64,000 bases of DNA from Spirochaetia bacterium UBA5763 (GCA_002418835.1 DIEX01000018.1:370142-434141), one strand, 5' to 3'; shown: positions 51,213 through 61,326, counted from the first letter of the stretch. Translations and numbers: made by a program. The notes: generated by a model not told the origin, from the sequence alone.

Positions 51213-52358
51213 TTAATGTTGTATCTCTTCATCAATCTTCGGAAGCCTCACAGTGAAAGTTGTACCTTCATCAGGGACGCTCTTCACGGAGATTGTGCCG
51301 TTGTAAAATTCTTCAACCACCTTTTTTGTGATGGAGAGTCCCAGGCCTGAACCGGTTATCTTCACTGTCTTTTCATTTTTAATCCGCACAAATTCCTGGA
51401 AGAGTTTCGGAATGTCATCCTCGTGCATACCGATCCCTGTATCAGCAACGATGATCTCTACATAGTCCGGAAGCCCGGAGATGACACAGCGCACCTCGCC
51501 ATTGTCCCTGTTGTATTTAACCGCGTTTGAGATCAGGTTGTTGAATATTATCTCCATTGTTTCAGGTTCAGCGAAAAAGTAGAGCTGCTTAGGCTCCGCC
51601 TCAATAGTTATTCTGACATTTTTCTGTATAGCCATGGGGCTGATTACATCGCAGGATGTGGCTGCAATATCAGTGATGTCGATCTTCCGCTTAACCTTGT
51701 TCTGTCTGTCAGATTCGATCTTTGTAAGGTCAAGGAGGTCTGTGATGAGTGAACGTATCCCCTTCATCCTCTCCAGTGATCGGTTAATCATCTCATCATA
51801 GTCTTCGATTTTATCACCGGCAAGTTTGTCTTTCATTACCCTGAGGTACCCTTCAATTGCGCTGAGCGGGAGTTTAAGTTCGTGGGAGAGTACCGCAAGA
51901 AACTTGTTGCGGATCTGTTTCTCCTGGTTGTTGAGTTTACTGGTCATTCTACGGAGGTAGAGATTTTTTGTGATCCCCTCCATGGAAGTTTTAAGTTCCT
52001 GCGGAGTGAAGGGCTTGGGCACAAAATTATACGCTCCGTTATTTGTAGCCTTAATAGCCAGGTCAAGAGATGCGTAAGATGTGATCATCATCACGTTGCA
52101 GTCCATCTGCTTTTTGTTGATATACTCAAGCACATCTATGCCGTAAATTCCCGGAAGCTTGTTATCCAGCAGTACAATGTCAGCCCCCTGAACATCAAGG
52201 ATCTCCACAGCCTCCTCCCCTGTGCCTGTCTCCATTGTCTCAAATGTAAAATCCTCTTCGAGAAAAGGGAAGCTCACTGAAAAATTTGAAAGGATTCTGC
52301 TTATGCCTGAGCATATCCCCGGTTCATCATCAACAATAAGTACCTTCAGTTTAGCCAT
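51213..52358 (-). CDS. Response regulator-histidine kinase hybrid
   Basis: 381 residues: a receiver domain (LIVDDEPG; phospho-acceptor Asp65 in IVLLDNKLPG; KPF lysine near residue 115) followed directly by a kinase core with phospho-histidine His159 in FLAVLSHELKLPLSAIEGYL, N box NNLISNAVKYN, and G boxes IVADTGIGM and GSGLGLSITKKV. There is no output DNA-binding domain. The ATG directly follows the TAG of the upstream hydrogenase-like kinase with AGGAGAAAGG in that gene's end, so the two are translated together and presumably form one phosphorelay. Confidence 0.93.
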   Translation of the reverse strand: MAKLKVLIVDDEPGICSGISRILSNFSVSFPFLEEDFTFETMETGTGEEAVEILDVQGADIVLLDNKLPGIYGIDVLEYINKKQMDCNVMMITSYASLDLAIKATNNGAYNFVPKPFTPQELKTSMEGITKNLYLRRMTSKLNNQEKQIRNKFLAVLSHELKLPLSAIEGYLRVMKDKLAGDKIEDYDEMINRSLERMKGIRSLITDLLDLTKIESDRQNKVKRKIDITDIAATSCDVISPMAIQKNVRITIEAEPKQLYFFAEPETMEIIFNNLISNAVKYNRDNGEVRCVISGLPDYVEIIVADTGIGMHEDDIPKLFQEFVRIKNEKTVKITGSGLGLSITKKVVEEFYNGTISVKSVPDEGTTFTVRLPKIDEEIQH

Positions 52359-54347
52359 CTACACCTTTCTCCTGGGGATCTGAATTTTGAATGATGTGCC
52401 TGTGGGGCCCTTCTCCGGGTCGGAGTTGGAGTTAACAGATATATGCCCCCTGTGCATCTTGATAATACCGTAAATAAGTGAGAGACCCAGGCCGGTGCCT
52501 TTTCCTATGGGCTTGGTGGTAAAAAACGGCGTGAATAGCTTATCCAGATTCTCCGGAGAAATACCGGCACCGTTATCGTCAAAGCTGAAGATCACATCAT
52601 CCTCTGTACCCTGTAAGATGATATTAAGAATCCCGCCATCTGGGGGCATGGCCTCTATTGCGTTCTTTTCTATATTGGTCAATACCTGCATCCACTGGTC
52701 TGCATCAATATCAATAGTTTTATCTGATAATTCAGATTTGTATGAAACGCTGACATTCCCCGGAATTATAATGGAGTTTATGCTCTGTTTAACGAATTCT
52801 TCAATATTCACTGTGGCGTAATTAAGCTGGTTTTTCCTGGCGAAATTAAGTAGCCCGCCGACAATTTTTTTGCAGCGTTCAGCCTGTTCAGCGATAAGCT
52901 TCAGGTCTTTTTTAATCTGTTCATCCCCATGGTGCTCGTCAAGGAGTATGTTGCTGTACATTGTGATGATGCCCAGTGGGTTGTTAAGCTCATGGGCGAT
53001 ACCTGCTGAGAGCTGCCCCATGGTGGCCAGCTTTTCGGACTGAATAAGTGACTGCTGTGCCGATGCGAGTTTTTCATTTGTTATGTTCAGATCAGTGATT
53101 GATTTGTGAAGTTTGGATATTGTAAAGGGGAGACACATTTCGGTCTCCGCAAGTCCTGTAATAATGGCCATAGCGTGCTCGCTGCAGCTGTCATAACCGC
53201 AGGCTCCGCAGTTAAGCTGATCCTCCGGAGAGAATTTTCCCATCTGCCTTAAAACTTTTTCGATCTCTTCATCGGATGGGTGAGGGTTCCTTCTGTCGTC
53301 AGGTGTAAATACGCGTGAAAGATCGAGGTTCTTATAATGATTAAAATCCTTTTCCCATTTTGCCTGGTCAAGCCTTTCGAGCTTTTCAGTAACATAATTC
53401 CTGATCCTCGCAGTCTTGGAAAAGTGGCTCCCCCTTTTGCTCATCCCAGGACCCATGATGCACCCTTCGCAGCAGAGAAGCTCAAGGTGCTGGCTTGTGA
53501 GTGGATTTTCTTTGAATTCTTTAATCGCCTCGCGGAAGTTCTCCTTTCCTGAAGCTACAAATATATTCTCTTCGGATATATCATCCGACTTGTTCATTGA
53601 GTGGAGCTTCCCCCTTGTTACAGGGAATATTGCTGCTTTCCCGCCAAGGGGGCCGTCAAAATCTGAGGGCCCGGTATTTCCGGGAGTAATATCGAAAGCA
53701 GCGAAGAGCTTCCGCAGTTCAATATAGGTGAGCACAACATCCACTTCGTGGGATTCAGATTTTTTTGCAATGCAGGGGCCGATGAAAACAGTTTTGCACT
53801 GCGCCCCGTAAATGTCTCTTGCTACCCTTACAGTTGCCACCATGGGCGAAACTGCGGGGGCCAGGTATGGCACCATGTCGGGATAATAATGTTTCACATA
53901 GTAAGCTACGGCAGGGCAGTCGCTTGAAATTTTATATCTCTGGTCGTGGTCATCCAGGCGTTTCTCGTAATCATAAGCAACCAGGTCAGCTCCGAAGGCC
54001 ACTTCCATAACATGATCAAAACCGAGCTTTCTGATCATACCAACAAGAATTCTATAGTCATCTATATCGTCAAATTCAGCGGGGAAACTTGGCGCGAGAC
54101 AGGCGACTTTTATCGCGTCACCGGCAAGTACCTCCCTTGCATCCTCCGTAGTATCAAGAAAAATCTTCGCGTTCTGGCTGCATACCCTTGTACAGTTTCC
54201 GCACCCGATACACCTTGATGAAATAACCTCAGCCTGGCCATTAATAATTTTAATGGCCTTAACAGGGCACTCCCTTACGCAGGTGTAACAGACCCTGCAC
54301 CTGTCTTTTACTGTAAAAACCAGATCGCTGTGAACTCTTGTGGGCAT
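52359..54347 (-). CDS. [FeFe]-hydrogenase-like sensor histidine kinase
   Basis: A 662-residue fusion. Residues 12-63 hold two [4Fe-4S] ferredoxin motifs (CRVCYTCVRECP; CIGCGNCTRVC). Residues 78-320 are a hydrogenase large-subunit domain with the H-cluster ligands in place: Cys144 (SSDCPA), Cys192 (GPCIAKK), Cys292 and Cys296 (LCCEGC). The proton-transfer cysteine before Cys144 is Asp143, as expected of sensory rather than catalytic forms. A further cluster site follows (CGACGYDSC, with Cys405). Then come the kinase core with His452 in GIAHELNNPLG and ATP boxes DDNGAGI and GKGTGLGLS. It likely senses H2 or redox state and phosphorylates the next gene's product. No hydrogenase structural genes are in the window. 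Confidence 0.92.
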   Translation of the reverse strand: MPTRVHSDLVFTVKDRCRVCYTCVRECPVKAIKIINGQAEVISSRCIGCGNCTRVCSQNAKIFLDTTEDAREVLAGDAIKVACLAPSFPAEFDDIDDYRILVGMIRKLGFDHVMEVAFGADLVAYDYEKRLDDHDQRYKISSDCPAVAYYVKHYYPDMVPYLAPAVSPMVATVRVARDIYGAQCKTVFIGPCIAKKSESHEVDVVLTYIELRKLFAAFDITPGNTGPSDFDGPLGGKAAIFPVTRGKLHSMNKSDDISEENIFVASGKENFREAIKEFKENPLTSQHLELLCCEGCIMGPGMSKRGSHFSKTARIRNYVTEKLERLDQAKWEKDFNHYKNLDLSRVFTPDDRRNPHPSDEEIEKVLRQMGKFSPEDQLNCGACGYDSCSEHAMAIITGLAETEMCLPFTISKLHKSITDLNITNEKLASAQQSLIQSEKLATMGQLSAGIAHELNNPLGIITMYSNILLDEHHGDEQIKKDLKLIAEQAERCKKIVGGLLNFARKNQLNYATVNIEEFVKQSINSIIIPGNVSVSYKSELSDKTIDIDADQWMQVLTNIEKNAIEAMPPDGGILNIILQGTEDDVIFSFDDNGAGISPENLDKLFTPFFTTKPIGKGTGLGLSLIYGIIKMHRGHISVNSNSDPEKGPTGTSFKIQIPRRKV

Positions 54348-54484
54348 ATTATTCTGTCCGCATAATTTCTGTTATTTTAATGACCATGGAATCATCCCGG
54401 GTTAACCTGAAAATTACAAGAATTTTATGCAGATTAAATGTCAAGAATGTAACAGGGATGGATTACTGAAAGCTTTTTCATACA

Positions 54485-55030
54485 TCACCCCACCGCAAGC
54501 TTCCTTCCCAGCTCAAAAGCTTCATCAAGAGCCTTCTGGTTATCTTTAACCTGAACTTTCCCTGTGCAAACGCCCAGAACCGCAACTGCATCAGCTTTTA
54601 TATAATCGCAGATCTCCCTGAAAAGAGTCTCTGTTGTCTCCGGACCTGAATTGGGGAGTTCACCTTCATAGGTCATGATGAGCGCAACTTTTTTCTTTCC
54701 ACAGGTGAAGTCCATTCCGTATATCCTGTCAACAAGGAGTTTCATCTGCGCTGTGATGCTCCACCAGTATATCGGAGTGGCAAGAATTATGAGATCAGAT
54801 TTTGCGATTAACGGATAAATATCCTGCATGTCATCTTTAATTACGCAGCCTGACGCATCTTTCTTTTTACACGCGTTACATCCGTTGCACGGTTTAATAT
54901 TTTTGTCCTGTAGAAAAATAAAATCACCATCTGTACTTCCTGCACTTTCCATACCTTTAAGCACTGAGCCCAGCAGCGCAGCAGTATTTCCGTTTCTCCT
55001 CGGACTTCCGAGAAATGATAATGTTTTCAT
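54485..55030 (-). CDS. Iron-sulfur flavoprotein, NADPH-dependent FMN reductase family
   Basis: 181 residues with a flavodoxin-like fold: FMN loop GSPRRNGNTAALL, then ATPIYWWSITAQMKLLVDRIYG. Cysteines 48, 51, 54 and 62 (CNGCNAC and a later C) match the compact [4Fe-4S] motif of iron-sulfur flavoproteins such as Isf, which pass electrons to oxygen or peroxide in anaerobes. A role in electron transfer or oxidative defence is inferred. GGAGGAA precedes the ATG; it is a single gene. Confidence 0.9.
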   Translation of the reverse strand: MKTLSFLGSPRRNGNTAALLGSVLKGMESAGSTDGDFIFLQDKNIKPCNGCNACKKKDASGCVIKDDMQDIYPLIAKSDLIILATPIYWWSITAQMKLLVDRIYGMDFTCGKKKVALIMTYEGELPNSGPETTETLFREICDYIKADAVAVLGVCTGKVQVKDNQKALDEAFELGRKLAVG

Positions 55031-55346
55031 GTCTTAATTCCTCCGGTTTATGCATAAATTTATTCAGTATATATAATGTGTAACAAAGGCCATAGATTAT
55101 GCTCATTTTATTTAGTGAACAATAATTGACAATACTTATATATCAGTAAACTTATTGCAAAATTCAGCCCCGCATCAGCAGAGAAGCCTGTTTCCACAAG
55201 CTCAATACTGCGCCCGGGGCTTTTTAAGGGGCTCCACCCGGGTTGACATGATGTCAGCCTGCCGCAGGAAAACAGGGTGTTTTAATAAAATTAAGCAATA
55301 GATACTGAATTTATATTATAATAGTTTATATTTACCAGGGGAAGAT
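55031..55346. other. Non-coding gap with palindromes
   Basis: The divergent 316-base gap between the flavoprotein and AraC genes contains CCCGGG twice (55213-55218, 55237-55242), able to pair, and directly after it the 13-base odd palindrome TGACATGATGTCA (55244-55256), a possible operator. The remainder is AT-rich and shows no gene. Confidence 0.5.
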
Positions 55347-56513
55347 ATGGAAGAACCGATGAGGCAGTTTCTTGATTTTCTTGCATTAGCAGAATTTTCA
55401 CAGGCAACTCTGCTTATTTTTATACTTCTTGTTATGGACAGGAACCGGCGGGCAAATCTATTTTTTGCAGCTTTTATATTTATACTCTCCTCCAACTTCT
55501 TTTCATTTTATCTTTTTAAAACAGGTTTTAAGTATCCTGCACTTGTTTTTGCGGCATTCTCAATCCCTGGCATATCTCTGTCTGGTGTTTTTATATATTT
55601 TTATACTCTGTTTGTAACAGGACTTCTGGAGAAATTCAGTAAACGGCATCTCGCGCATTTCGTCGTTTATTTTGTAAGTCTTATCCTGTTTATAGTTTTA
55701 CTCTTAACAAGCACCGATTTTCCTGAGAGATCCCATCATTTTAAAAAATATATGTTCTTAATAATAAACATAGGCCTGGTCAATTCCATAATATATATAG
55801 TTTATACTATTATAATATTGGGGAGATACTATCATAAAATTGAAAACTACTATTCAGATCTAGAGAGGATGAGCCTTAACTGGCTTAAGAGAATAACAAC
55901 ACTGGCATTCATTGCTCTTCTTTTCTGGTGTGTGGGATTCTGGTTTTCTCATCTTAACATTATACCAAGAAATCCTGCCGCAATGGCTTTAAATATAGTT
56001 ATTCTGATAATAATTATATTTATCACGGCATATTACCTTATCAACCAGCCGGAGATATTTAAAAAGAATATTGAGATGGAGCATTCAATTGATGATTCAG
56101 AGAGAGAATCGGTTGCAGAGAAATATGCAAGGCAGAGTATAGATGAAAGTATGCAGGATGATTATCTGGCCAGGCTGAACAATTATATGAGTGATCATAA
56201 ACCGTATCTTGAAGAAAATATCACGATAAAAGATCTGGCGGAGGAGATTGGCATACCTGCACATCACCTTTCAATAGTAATAAATAACAGGCTCAATAAA
56301 AATTTTTATACATTTATAAATGAATACAGGATAAAAGAGGCTGTATCTATCCTTGACGATCCGCACAATTCAGATGCCAGTATCATTGCTGTTGCCTTCA
56401 GGTCCGGCTTTAATTCAAAATCCACATTTAATTCTGTTTTTAAAAAAATAACAGGATTCACGCCTTCCGAGTACAGAAACAGGAGCAGTTTCAGGTCTGA
56501 ACTTGCAAGTTAG
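55347..56513 (+). CDS. Membrane-bound AraC-family regulator
   Basis: 388 residues. About seven hydrophobic segments fill residues 10-230, then a linker and a C-terminal AraC-type double helix-turn-helix (ENITIKDLAEEIGIPAHHLSIVINN; IIAVAFRSGFNSKSTFNSVFKKITGFTPSEYR, each cited in part). Membrane-embedded AraC proteins detect a signal at the membrane. It lies 105 bases before the TolC-RND pair in the same direction and probably controls it. AGGGGAAG precedes the ATG. Confidence 0.92.
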   Translation: MEEPMRQFLDFLALAEFSQATLLIFILLVMDRNRRANLFFAAFIFILSSNFFSFYLFKTGFKYPALVFAAFSIPGISLSGVFIYFYTLFVTGLLEKFSKRHLAHFVVYFVSLILFIVLLLTSTDFPERSHHFKKYMFLIINIGLVNSIIYIVYTIIILGRYYHKIENYYSDLERMSLNWLKRITTLAFIALLFWCVGFWFSHLNIIPRNPAAMALNIVILIIIIFITAYYLINQPEIFKKNIEMEHSIDDSERESVAEKYARQSIDESMQDDYLARLNNYMSDHKPYLEENITIKDLAEEIGIPAHHLSIVINNRLNKNFYTFINEYRIKEAVSILDDPHNSDASIIAVAFRSGFNSKSTFNSVFKKITGFTPSEYRNRSSFRSELAS

Positions 56514-56618
56514 GACAGATTCTTCTTCTTTGACGTGTACAGGCTTATAAGTCCGGTCGATCATCATTCCGGTTTCATATATAGTAATCACAGTTTAAAA
56601 TAAATTTGAGGTTACTAT

Positions 56619-58025
56619 ATGAGATTCAGAGTACCTGCTTTTATAATTTTAATGATGCTGGCTGCTTCTGCTGTTTTTTCTGATGAGATTGGCGGAACCA
56701 GCCGGAGTATATCATATATTGATTATATTGCAGCAATAGAAAAAACTCTTCCTGAGCTTAAAAGCAATGAAATGGAAGTCCTATCAGCGGAGAATAAAGT
56801 AAAAAGTGCAAAGTCCGGCTCAGATACAGCACTCACTGCCGGGGGGAGTGCATATTCCAGCAAACAATACTCCTCCATCAATAACAAAGGAGATGTTAAG
56901 GGATACAATTACTACGCGGGCTTAAGTAAAACATTTTCATCAACAGGGACAACTGTCACCGGTACATATAACTACGATAAAAACAACTACAGTAATTTCA
57001 GTTCGGCATCTGATTATTCGGCTTATGAGCCATCTGCGGCAATACAGATTTCACAGCCGCTCCTTTACAATTTTCTCGGTAAAGTGGACAGGTATTCAGA
57101 GAACGATGCGAAGATGCAGCTTGAAATAGCAAAGCATCAGTTACAGGAAAACAATAAGAGTGTGCTCAATGCATACAAGAAGCTTTATTTTCAATGGATT
57201 ATGTATAAAGCGAACATCGGCAATCTTGATGAAGCAATCAGCAATTCAATCATCCTGAAAGAGCAGATGAAAAGAAAAGTTAACGCAGGCCTTGCTGATA
57301 ACGATGATTACCAGAGCGCGGTCTCATCAGTGCTTAGTTATGAGAACCAGAGACGTGAATATATGACAGCAATTAAGAATATTGAAAACCAGATGAACCT
57401 TTATCTCGATGGCAATACAATTCCGGATGAGAAAGCATTTGATGAAATTTACCGTAAAGCCGCGGGTGAAGGTTTAAGCGATGTCAGTTTTAAACATACA
57501 ACATCCGCGAAAATTATGGATCTTACAATGAAAAATTATGCATACTCGAAAGGGGTATATGAAAACAAACTTCTCCCGGAATTTAATATTCTTGCAGGGA
57601 TTACGAAAAAGGATATCTCCGGTTCGCAGACTTACGGAGCCAAGGATACTGATTACAATGTGGGATTTGAATTCAAGTACTACCTCGAAAACAATTCAGC
57701 AGAGAGCAGTCTTAAGGATGTTGAAATACAGATAAAAGCCCTGGAGTATGAATATAAATCAACAGAGAATACATATAAAAAACAGCTTCTGAGTTTTATT
57801 GAATCATCAAATGGAATAATAGATCAGCTTGAGAATAAGGAAAAAACAGTGAAAGCGCTTGAATCGAAGCTTGTAACTGAAAAGAAAAAATATAATCAGG
57901 CCAGGCTCAATCTGTCGTATGTGATAGATACAGAAAACAGCATCACAACCGAGAGAAACAATATCCTCGCGCTTAGATATCAGCTTATCGGTTATTATAT
58001 AGATTACATGGATCTCATTAAATAG
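56619..58025 (+). CDS. TolC-family outer-membrane efflux protein
   Basis: 468 residues with a signal peptide (FIILMMLAASAVFS). Two helical repeats follow, with FMEFNILAGITKK-like LPEFNILAGITKKDI beta segments and long helices (LIESSNGIIDQLENKEKTVKAL-type). It is only distantly like the TolC at 37.3 kb but shares a YDVAM-like/AYKKLYFQWIMY second-helix pattern. It lies 9 bases before the RND gene, so the two make one export pair. Conserved details are less complete than in TolC of E. coli, but the layout is clear. Confidence 0.85.
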   Translation: MRFRVPAFIILMMLAASAVFSDEIGGTSRSISYIDYIAAIEKTLPELKSNEMEVLSAENKVKSAKSGSDTALTAGGSAYSSKQYSSINNKGDVKGYNYYAGLSKTFSSTGTTVTGTYNYDKNNYSNFSSASDYSAYEPSAAIQISQPLLYNFLGKVDRYSENDAKMQLEIAKHQLQENNKSVLNAYKKLYFQWIMYKANIGNLDEAISNSIILKEQMKRKVNAGLADNDDYQSAVSSVLSYENQRREYMTAIKNIENQMNLYLDGNTIPDEKAFDEIYRKAAGEGLSDVSFKHTTSAKIMDLTMKNYAYSKGVYENKLLPEFNILAGITKKDISGSQTYGAKDTDYNVGFEFKYYLENNSAESSLKDVEIQIKALEYEYKSTENTYKKQLLSFIESSNGIIDQLENKEKTVKALESKLVTEKKKYNQARLNLSYVIDTENSITTERNNILALRYQLIGYYIDYMDLIK

Positions 58026-58034
58026 GTTATATAG

Positions 58035-61000
58035 ATGGAAAAAATAGTACGTTTTTTTGTAAAAGATAAACTTGTTGTTAATATAATACTGCTTACAACG
58101 CTTGTTATAGGAATAGCTTCGGCAATTAATATTAAACGGGAGACTATGCCCGCCACAGATATAGATAAAATGCTCATTTCAATTACCTATCCGGGCGCAA
58201 GTCCGCAGGATGTTGAGCTTAATGCTGTGGTCCCCATTGAGGATACGCTTAAGGAGATCAGCGGTCTCGAAGAGTATAAATCTGTATCTATTGACGGCGG
58301 AGCAGTGATTATAGTCAGTATAGATCAGGATGTTTCAAATAAACAGAAGGTGAAGGATGAGGTTTTCAGAAAAATTTCTAAAAGCAACATCGAGGATATA
58401 CCTGAAGATGTTGATGAAATTCAGGTTGAAGATATGAATACCAGCCGGAAAACAGTCCTGCAGATCGGCCTTTCGATAAAAGATAATAAAGCAACACAGA
58501 GAGAACTATATGCGGCAGCAGACCAGCTTGAAAATCAGCTGAAGCGGCTTGATGGAGTGAGCGAGGTTGACATGAACGGATATCTCGACAGAGAGATCCA
58601 TATCAATGTGAACCCGGATAATATGAACAGGTACTATGTTTCATTGAATGATATTATTGAAAGTATACAGTCAAGAAATGTAAGGTCCTCCGGAGGAACA
58701 ATACAATCTGTTTATCATGAAAAAAATATTGTCACTATAGGCCAGTTCAGTAATCCCGTGGACGTTGGTGAGGTTATTGTCCGTACCGGATTTGAACAGC
58801 AGAAAGTAAGAGTCAGGGATATCGCAACAGTTGAAGATGGATTTGAAGATGAAGATATCAAGATAAATGTAAACGGCGGAAGCTCAGTTGCTTTTAACAT
58901 AAAAAAGAAAGAGGATGCTGACATTATCACAACAGTTGACGGGATCAAAAGATATCTCGAGACGCACAAAGAGCTCTTTGGCGATAAATTTGAGGTAGTG
59001 ACGATCTCTGATGATTCCGAATCAGTAAAATCATTGATAAATGTAGTAATAAGCAATGCGGTAATAGGGTTCGTACTTGTTTTTATTGTTCTTCTTATAT
59101 TTTTAGATTTAAATACATCGTTCTGGACAGCAATGGGTATTCCGGTGTCGCTGCTGCTTACAATCATTTTCATGCGGGTTAATGATTTTTCTTTAAACAT
59201 AATGACTCTCGGTGCAATTATTACGGTACTCGGTATGCTCGTGGATGATGCTATTGTTGTAGCGGAAAATATTTATGAAAAGAAAAATCACGGGATACCT
59301 GCAATGGAGGCTGCAATAACAGGGGTTAAGGAGGTTTTTACTCCGGTAGTTGTAAGTATCCTCACGACAGTTGTGGCATTCCTCCCTATACTTCTTATCA
59401 AGGGGACTATGGGGAAGTTTATCTTTGCTTTCCCGCTTGTCGTTTCGGCTGCTCTCATTTTCAGCCTCATGGAATCTACGACACTGCTCCCCAATCACCT
59501 GGCATACAGCCATATCAAGCTGAAAGAGGATAAAAGGGAGAACTGGTTCAAGCCATTCATTGCCTTTTATGAACGCACGCTGAAAAAGGCTCTTAGCTAT
59601 CGTTATGTTGTGCTGGTAACATTCGTACTGCTTTTTCTGTTTTCAATTTTTATCTCCGGTGAAACGTTGAAAGGATTTGTACTGTTCTGGGATAACAGTA
59701 ATGAATATGTTAATATAGATATATCTCTTGAGCCCGGAACTTCTCTTGAAAAGACAGAGGAGAAAACTCTCTCCCTGCGTGAACTTATAGTCAAAAATAT
59801 ACCTGAAGATGTGCTGGTGTCAACCTACAGCCGCATTGGTACTCATTCAGAGAGAGGTTCCACTAATCATGAATACTGGTCAACGATACAGGTCAAGCTT
59901 GTCCCGATAAATGAACGTGAACGGACAGCTGGTGAAATAGTAAACGATCTTCGAAGTAAAATTCCTGCGGATATGCTGAAGGGATATGTTTCTGTTGTAA
60001 TGATGGAGCAGAAAGCGGGCCCTCCCACCGGAGAACCGGTTGATATAAAAGTTATCAGTAAAAACAGTGATGAAGCGAAAGCAGTAATGAATGAGATCAT
60101 GAGAGCTCTAAATGAAATTGACGGAGTTAAAGACATAGATACTGACCTTAAGGAAGGGAAGAATGAGCTCCGCTTTGTATTCGATTATACAAAGATGTCG
60201 CAATATGAATTAGATGTTAAAACCGTGGCTACAGCAGTACGTGCCGCATACGCCGGGAGTACCGCTACGTCCATACAGACCATTGAAAACAAACTTGATT
60301 TCGTTGTAAGGCTCGATGAAAAATCGAGAGGGAGCGAAAAACATCTGATGAACCTGCTGATCCCTAACGGTTCCGGGAGACTTATCCGTTTAAGTGAATT
60401 CGCTAAACTGACATCAGGTAATGGGGAATCGGAGATAAATCATTTCAATGGAGACAGAACGATTAGTGTTACGGCAGATGTTGATACCTCAAAAACAACA
60501 CCTGTCATAGTACAGAAAACAATTAAAGGAATGCAGGCACAGCTCCTGGAGAAATATCCGCATACCTATCTCCTCTTTGAAGGTGAAGCGAAGGAGAGTA
60601 CTGAAACGATGTCAGACATGGCAATTTCGTTCATGGTGGCTCTTTTTCTTATATATCTCCTGATAGTATTACAGTTCAGATCATTTATTCAGCCTTTAAT
60701 TGTTATGTGTGTAATACCATTCGGTTTGATCGGGGTTCTGATAGCTTTTACTCTGCATAGTGTTCCATTAAGTTTTATGGGAGTCATAGGGGTAATAGGT
60801 CTGTGCGGGGTTGTTGTTAACGATAGTATACTGATGGTTAATTTTATTAACGGTAATAAATCAAAGAGTGAACTGAAAACAAAAGAACAGCTTTTCAGTG
60901 ATGTGGCAAAGGGTGCATCACAGAGATTGCGGGCAATAGTTTTAACTACTGTGACAACTGTTGCCGGGCTTCTTCCGACTGTATATGGTATAGGTGGTAA

Positions 61001-61190
61001 TGCGCTTACTCTTGTGCCCACAGTTATGGCTATGGCTTACGGTCTTCTCTTCGCGACAACTCTTACGTTGATTTTTGTGCCGTGCCTTTATATGATAAAT
61101 GAGGATATGGCTGATATTTTTAGAAATGTAATGATGAGAATTAAAAATGCAGGTTACTTTTCCGGGAAAATCTTTTCTTCGGGAAGGTAA
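58035..61190 (+). CDS. RND efflux permease (HAE1-like)
   Basis: A 1051-residue RND pump. It follows the AcrB layout: first helix KLVVNIILLTTLVIGIASA, ITYPGASPQDVE, helix 4 GMLVDDAIVVAENIYEKK with both aspartates (Asp404, Asp405), helix 10 GVVVNDSILMVNF and a final VPTVMAMAYGLLFAT helix. The AcrB lysine of helix 10 is replaced by asparagine, common in this branch. As at 34-39 kb, there is no periplasmic adaptor (HlyD/AcrA-type) gene with it. Substrate is unknown. Confidence 0.92.
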   Translation: MEKIVRFFVKDKLVVNIILLTTLVIGIASAINIKRETMPATDIDKMLISITYPGASPQDVELNAVVPIEDTLKEISGLEEYKSVSIDGGAVIIVSIDQDVSNKQKVKDEVFRKISKSNIEDIPEDVDEIQVEDMNTSRKTVLQIGLSIKDNKATQRELYAAADQLENQLKRLDGVSEVDMNGYLDREIHINVNPDNMNRYYVSLNDIIESIQSRNVRSSGGTIQSVYHEKNIVTIGQFSNPVDVGEVIVRTGFEQQKVRVRDIATVEDGFEDEDIKINVNGGSSVAFNIKKKEDADIITTVDGIKRYLETHKELFGDKFEVVTISDDSESVKSLINVVISNAVIGFVLVFIVLLIFLDLNTSFWTAMGIPVSLLLTIIFMRVNDFSLNIMTLGAIITVLGMLVDDAIVVAENIYEKKNHGIPAMEAAITGVKEVFTPVVVSILTTVVAFLPILLIKGTMGKFIFAFPLVVSAALIFSLMESTTLLPNHLAYSHIKLKEDKRENWFKPFIAFYERTLKKALSYRYVVLVTFVLLFLFSIFISGETLKGFVLFWDNSNEYVNIDISLEPGTSLEKTEEKTLSLRELIVKNIPEDVLVSTYSRIGTHSERGSTNHEYWSTIQVKLVPINERERTAGEIVNDLRSKIPADMLKGYVSVVMMEQKAGPPTGEPVDIKVISKNSDEAKAVMNEIMRALNEIDGVKDIDTDLKEGKNELRFVFDYTKMSQYELDVKTVATAVRAAYAGSTATSIQTIENKLDFVVRLDEKSRGSEKHLMNLLIPNGSGRLIRLSEFAKLTSGNGESEINHFNGDRTISVTADVDTSKTTPVIVQKTIKGMQAQLLEKYPHTYLLFEGEAKESTETMSDMAISFMVALFLIYLLIVLQFRSFIQPLIVMCVIPFGLIGVLIAFTLHSVPLSFMGVIGVIGLCGVVVNDSILMVNFINGNKSKSELKTKEQLFSDVAKGASQRLRAIVLTTVTTVAGLLPTVYGIGGNALTLVPTVMAMAYGLLFATTLTLIFVPCLYMINEDMADIFRNVMMRIKNAGYFSGKIFSSGR

Positions 61191-61241
61191 GATTTACAGA
61201 GAACTTGTTTATACCGCCTGAATTACAGTAAAAATATCGAT

Positions 61242-61281
61242 TAAAAAAGGCCTGACGGATATAAGATAACCCGTCAGGCCT
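61242..61281 (-). terminator. Intrinsic terminator of the oxidoreductase gene
   Basis: On the minus strand AGGCCTGACGG and CCGTCAGGCCT form an 11-bp perfect stem with a 12-base loop, followed by a run of U (61242-61247). It also lies after the convergent RND gene. Confidence 0.88.
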
Positions 61282-61326
61282 GAAATCATAAATTGATCAT
61301 AGAACCACTATGAATGACTGAAGGGG

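Noticed and set aside
54420..54450. TTGACA on the minus strand upstream of the hydrogenase-like kinase as a promoter
   Set aside because: No acceptable -10 at 16-18 bases.
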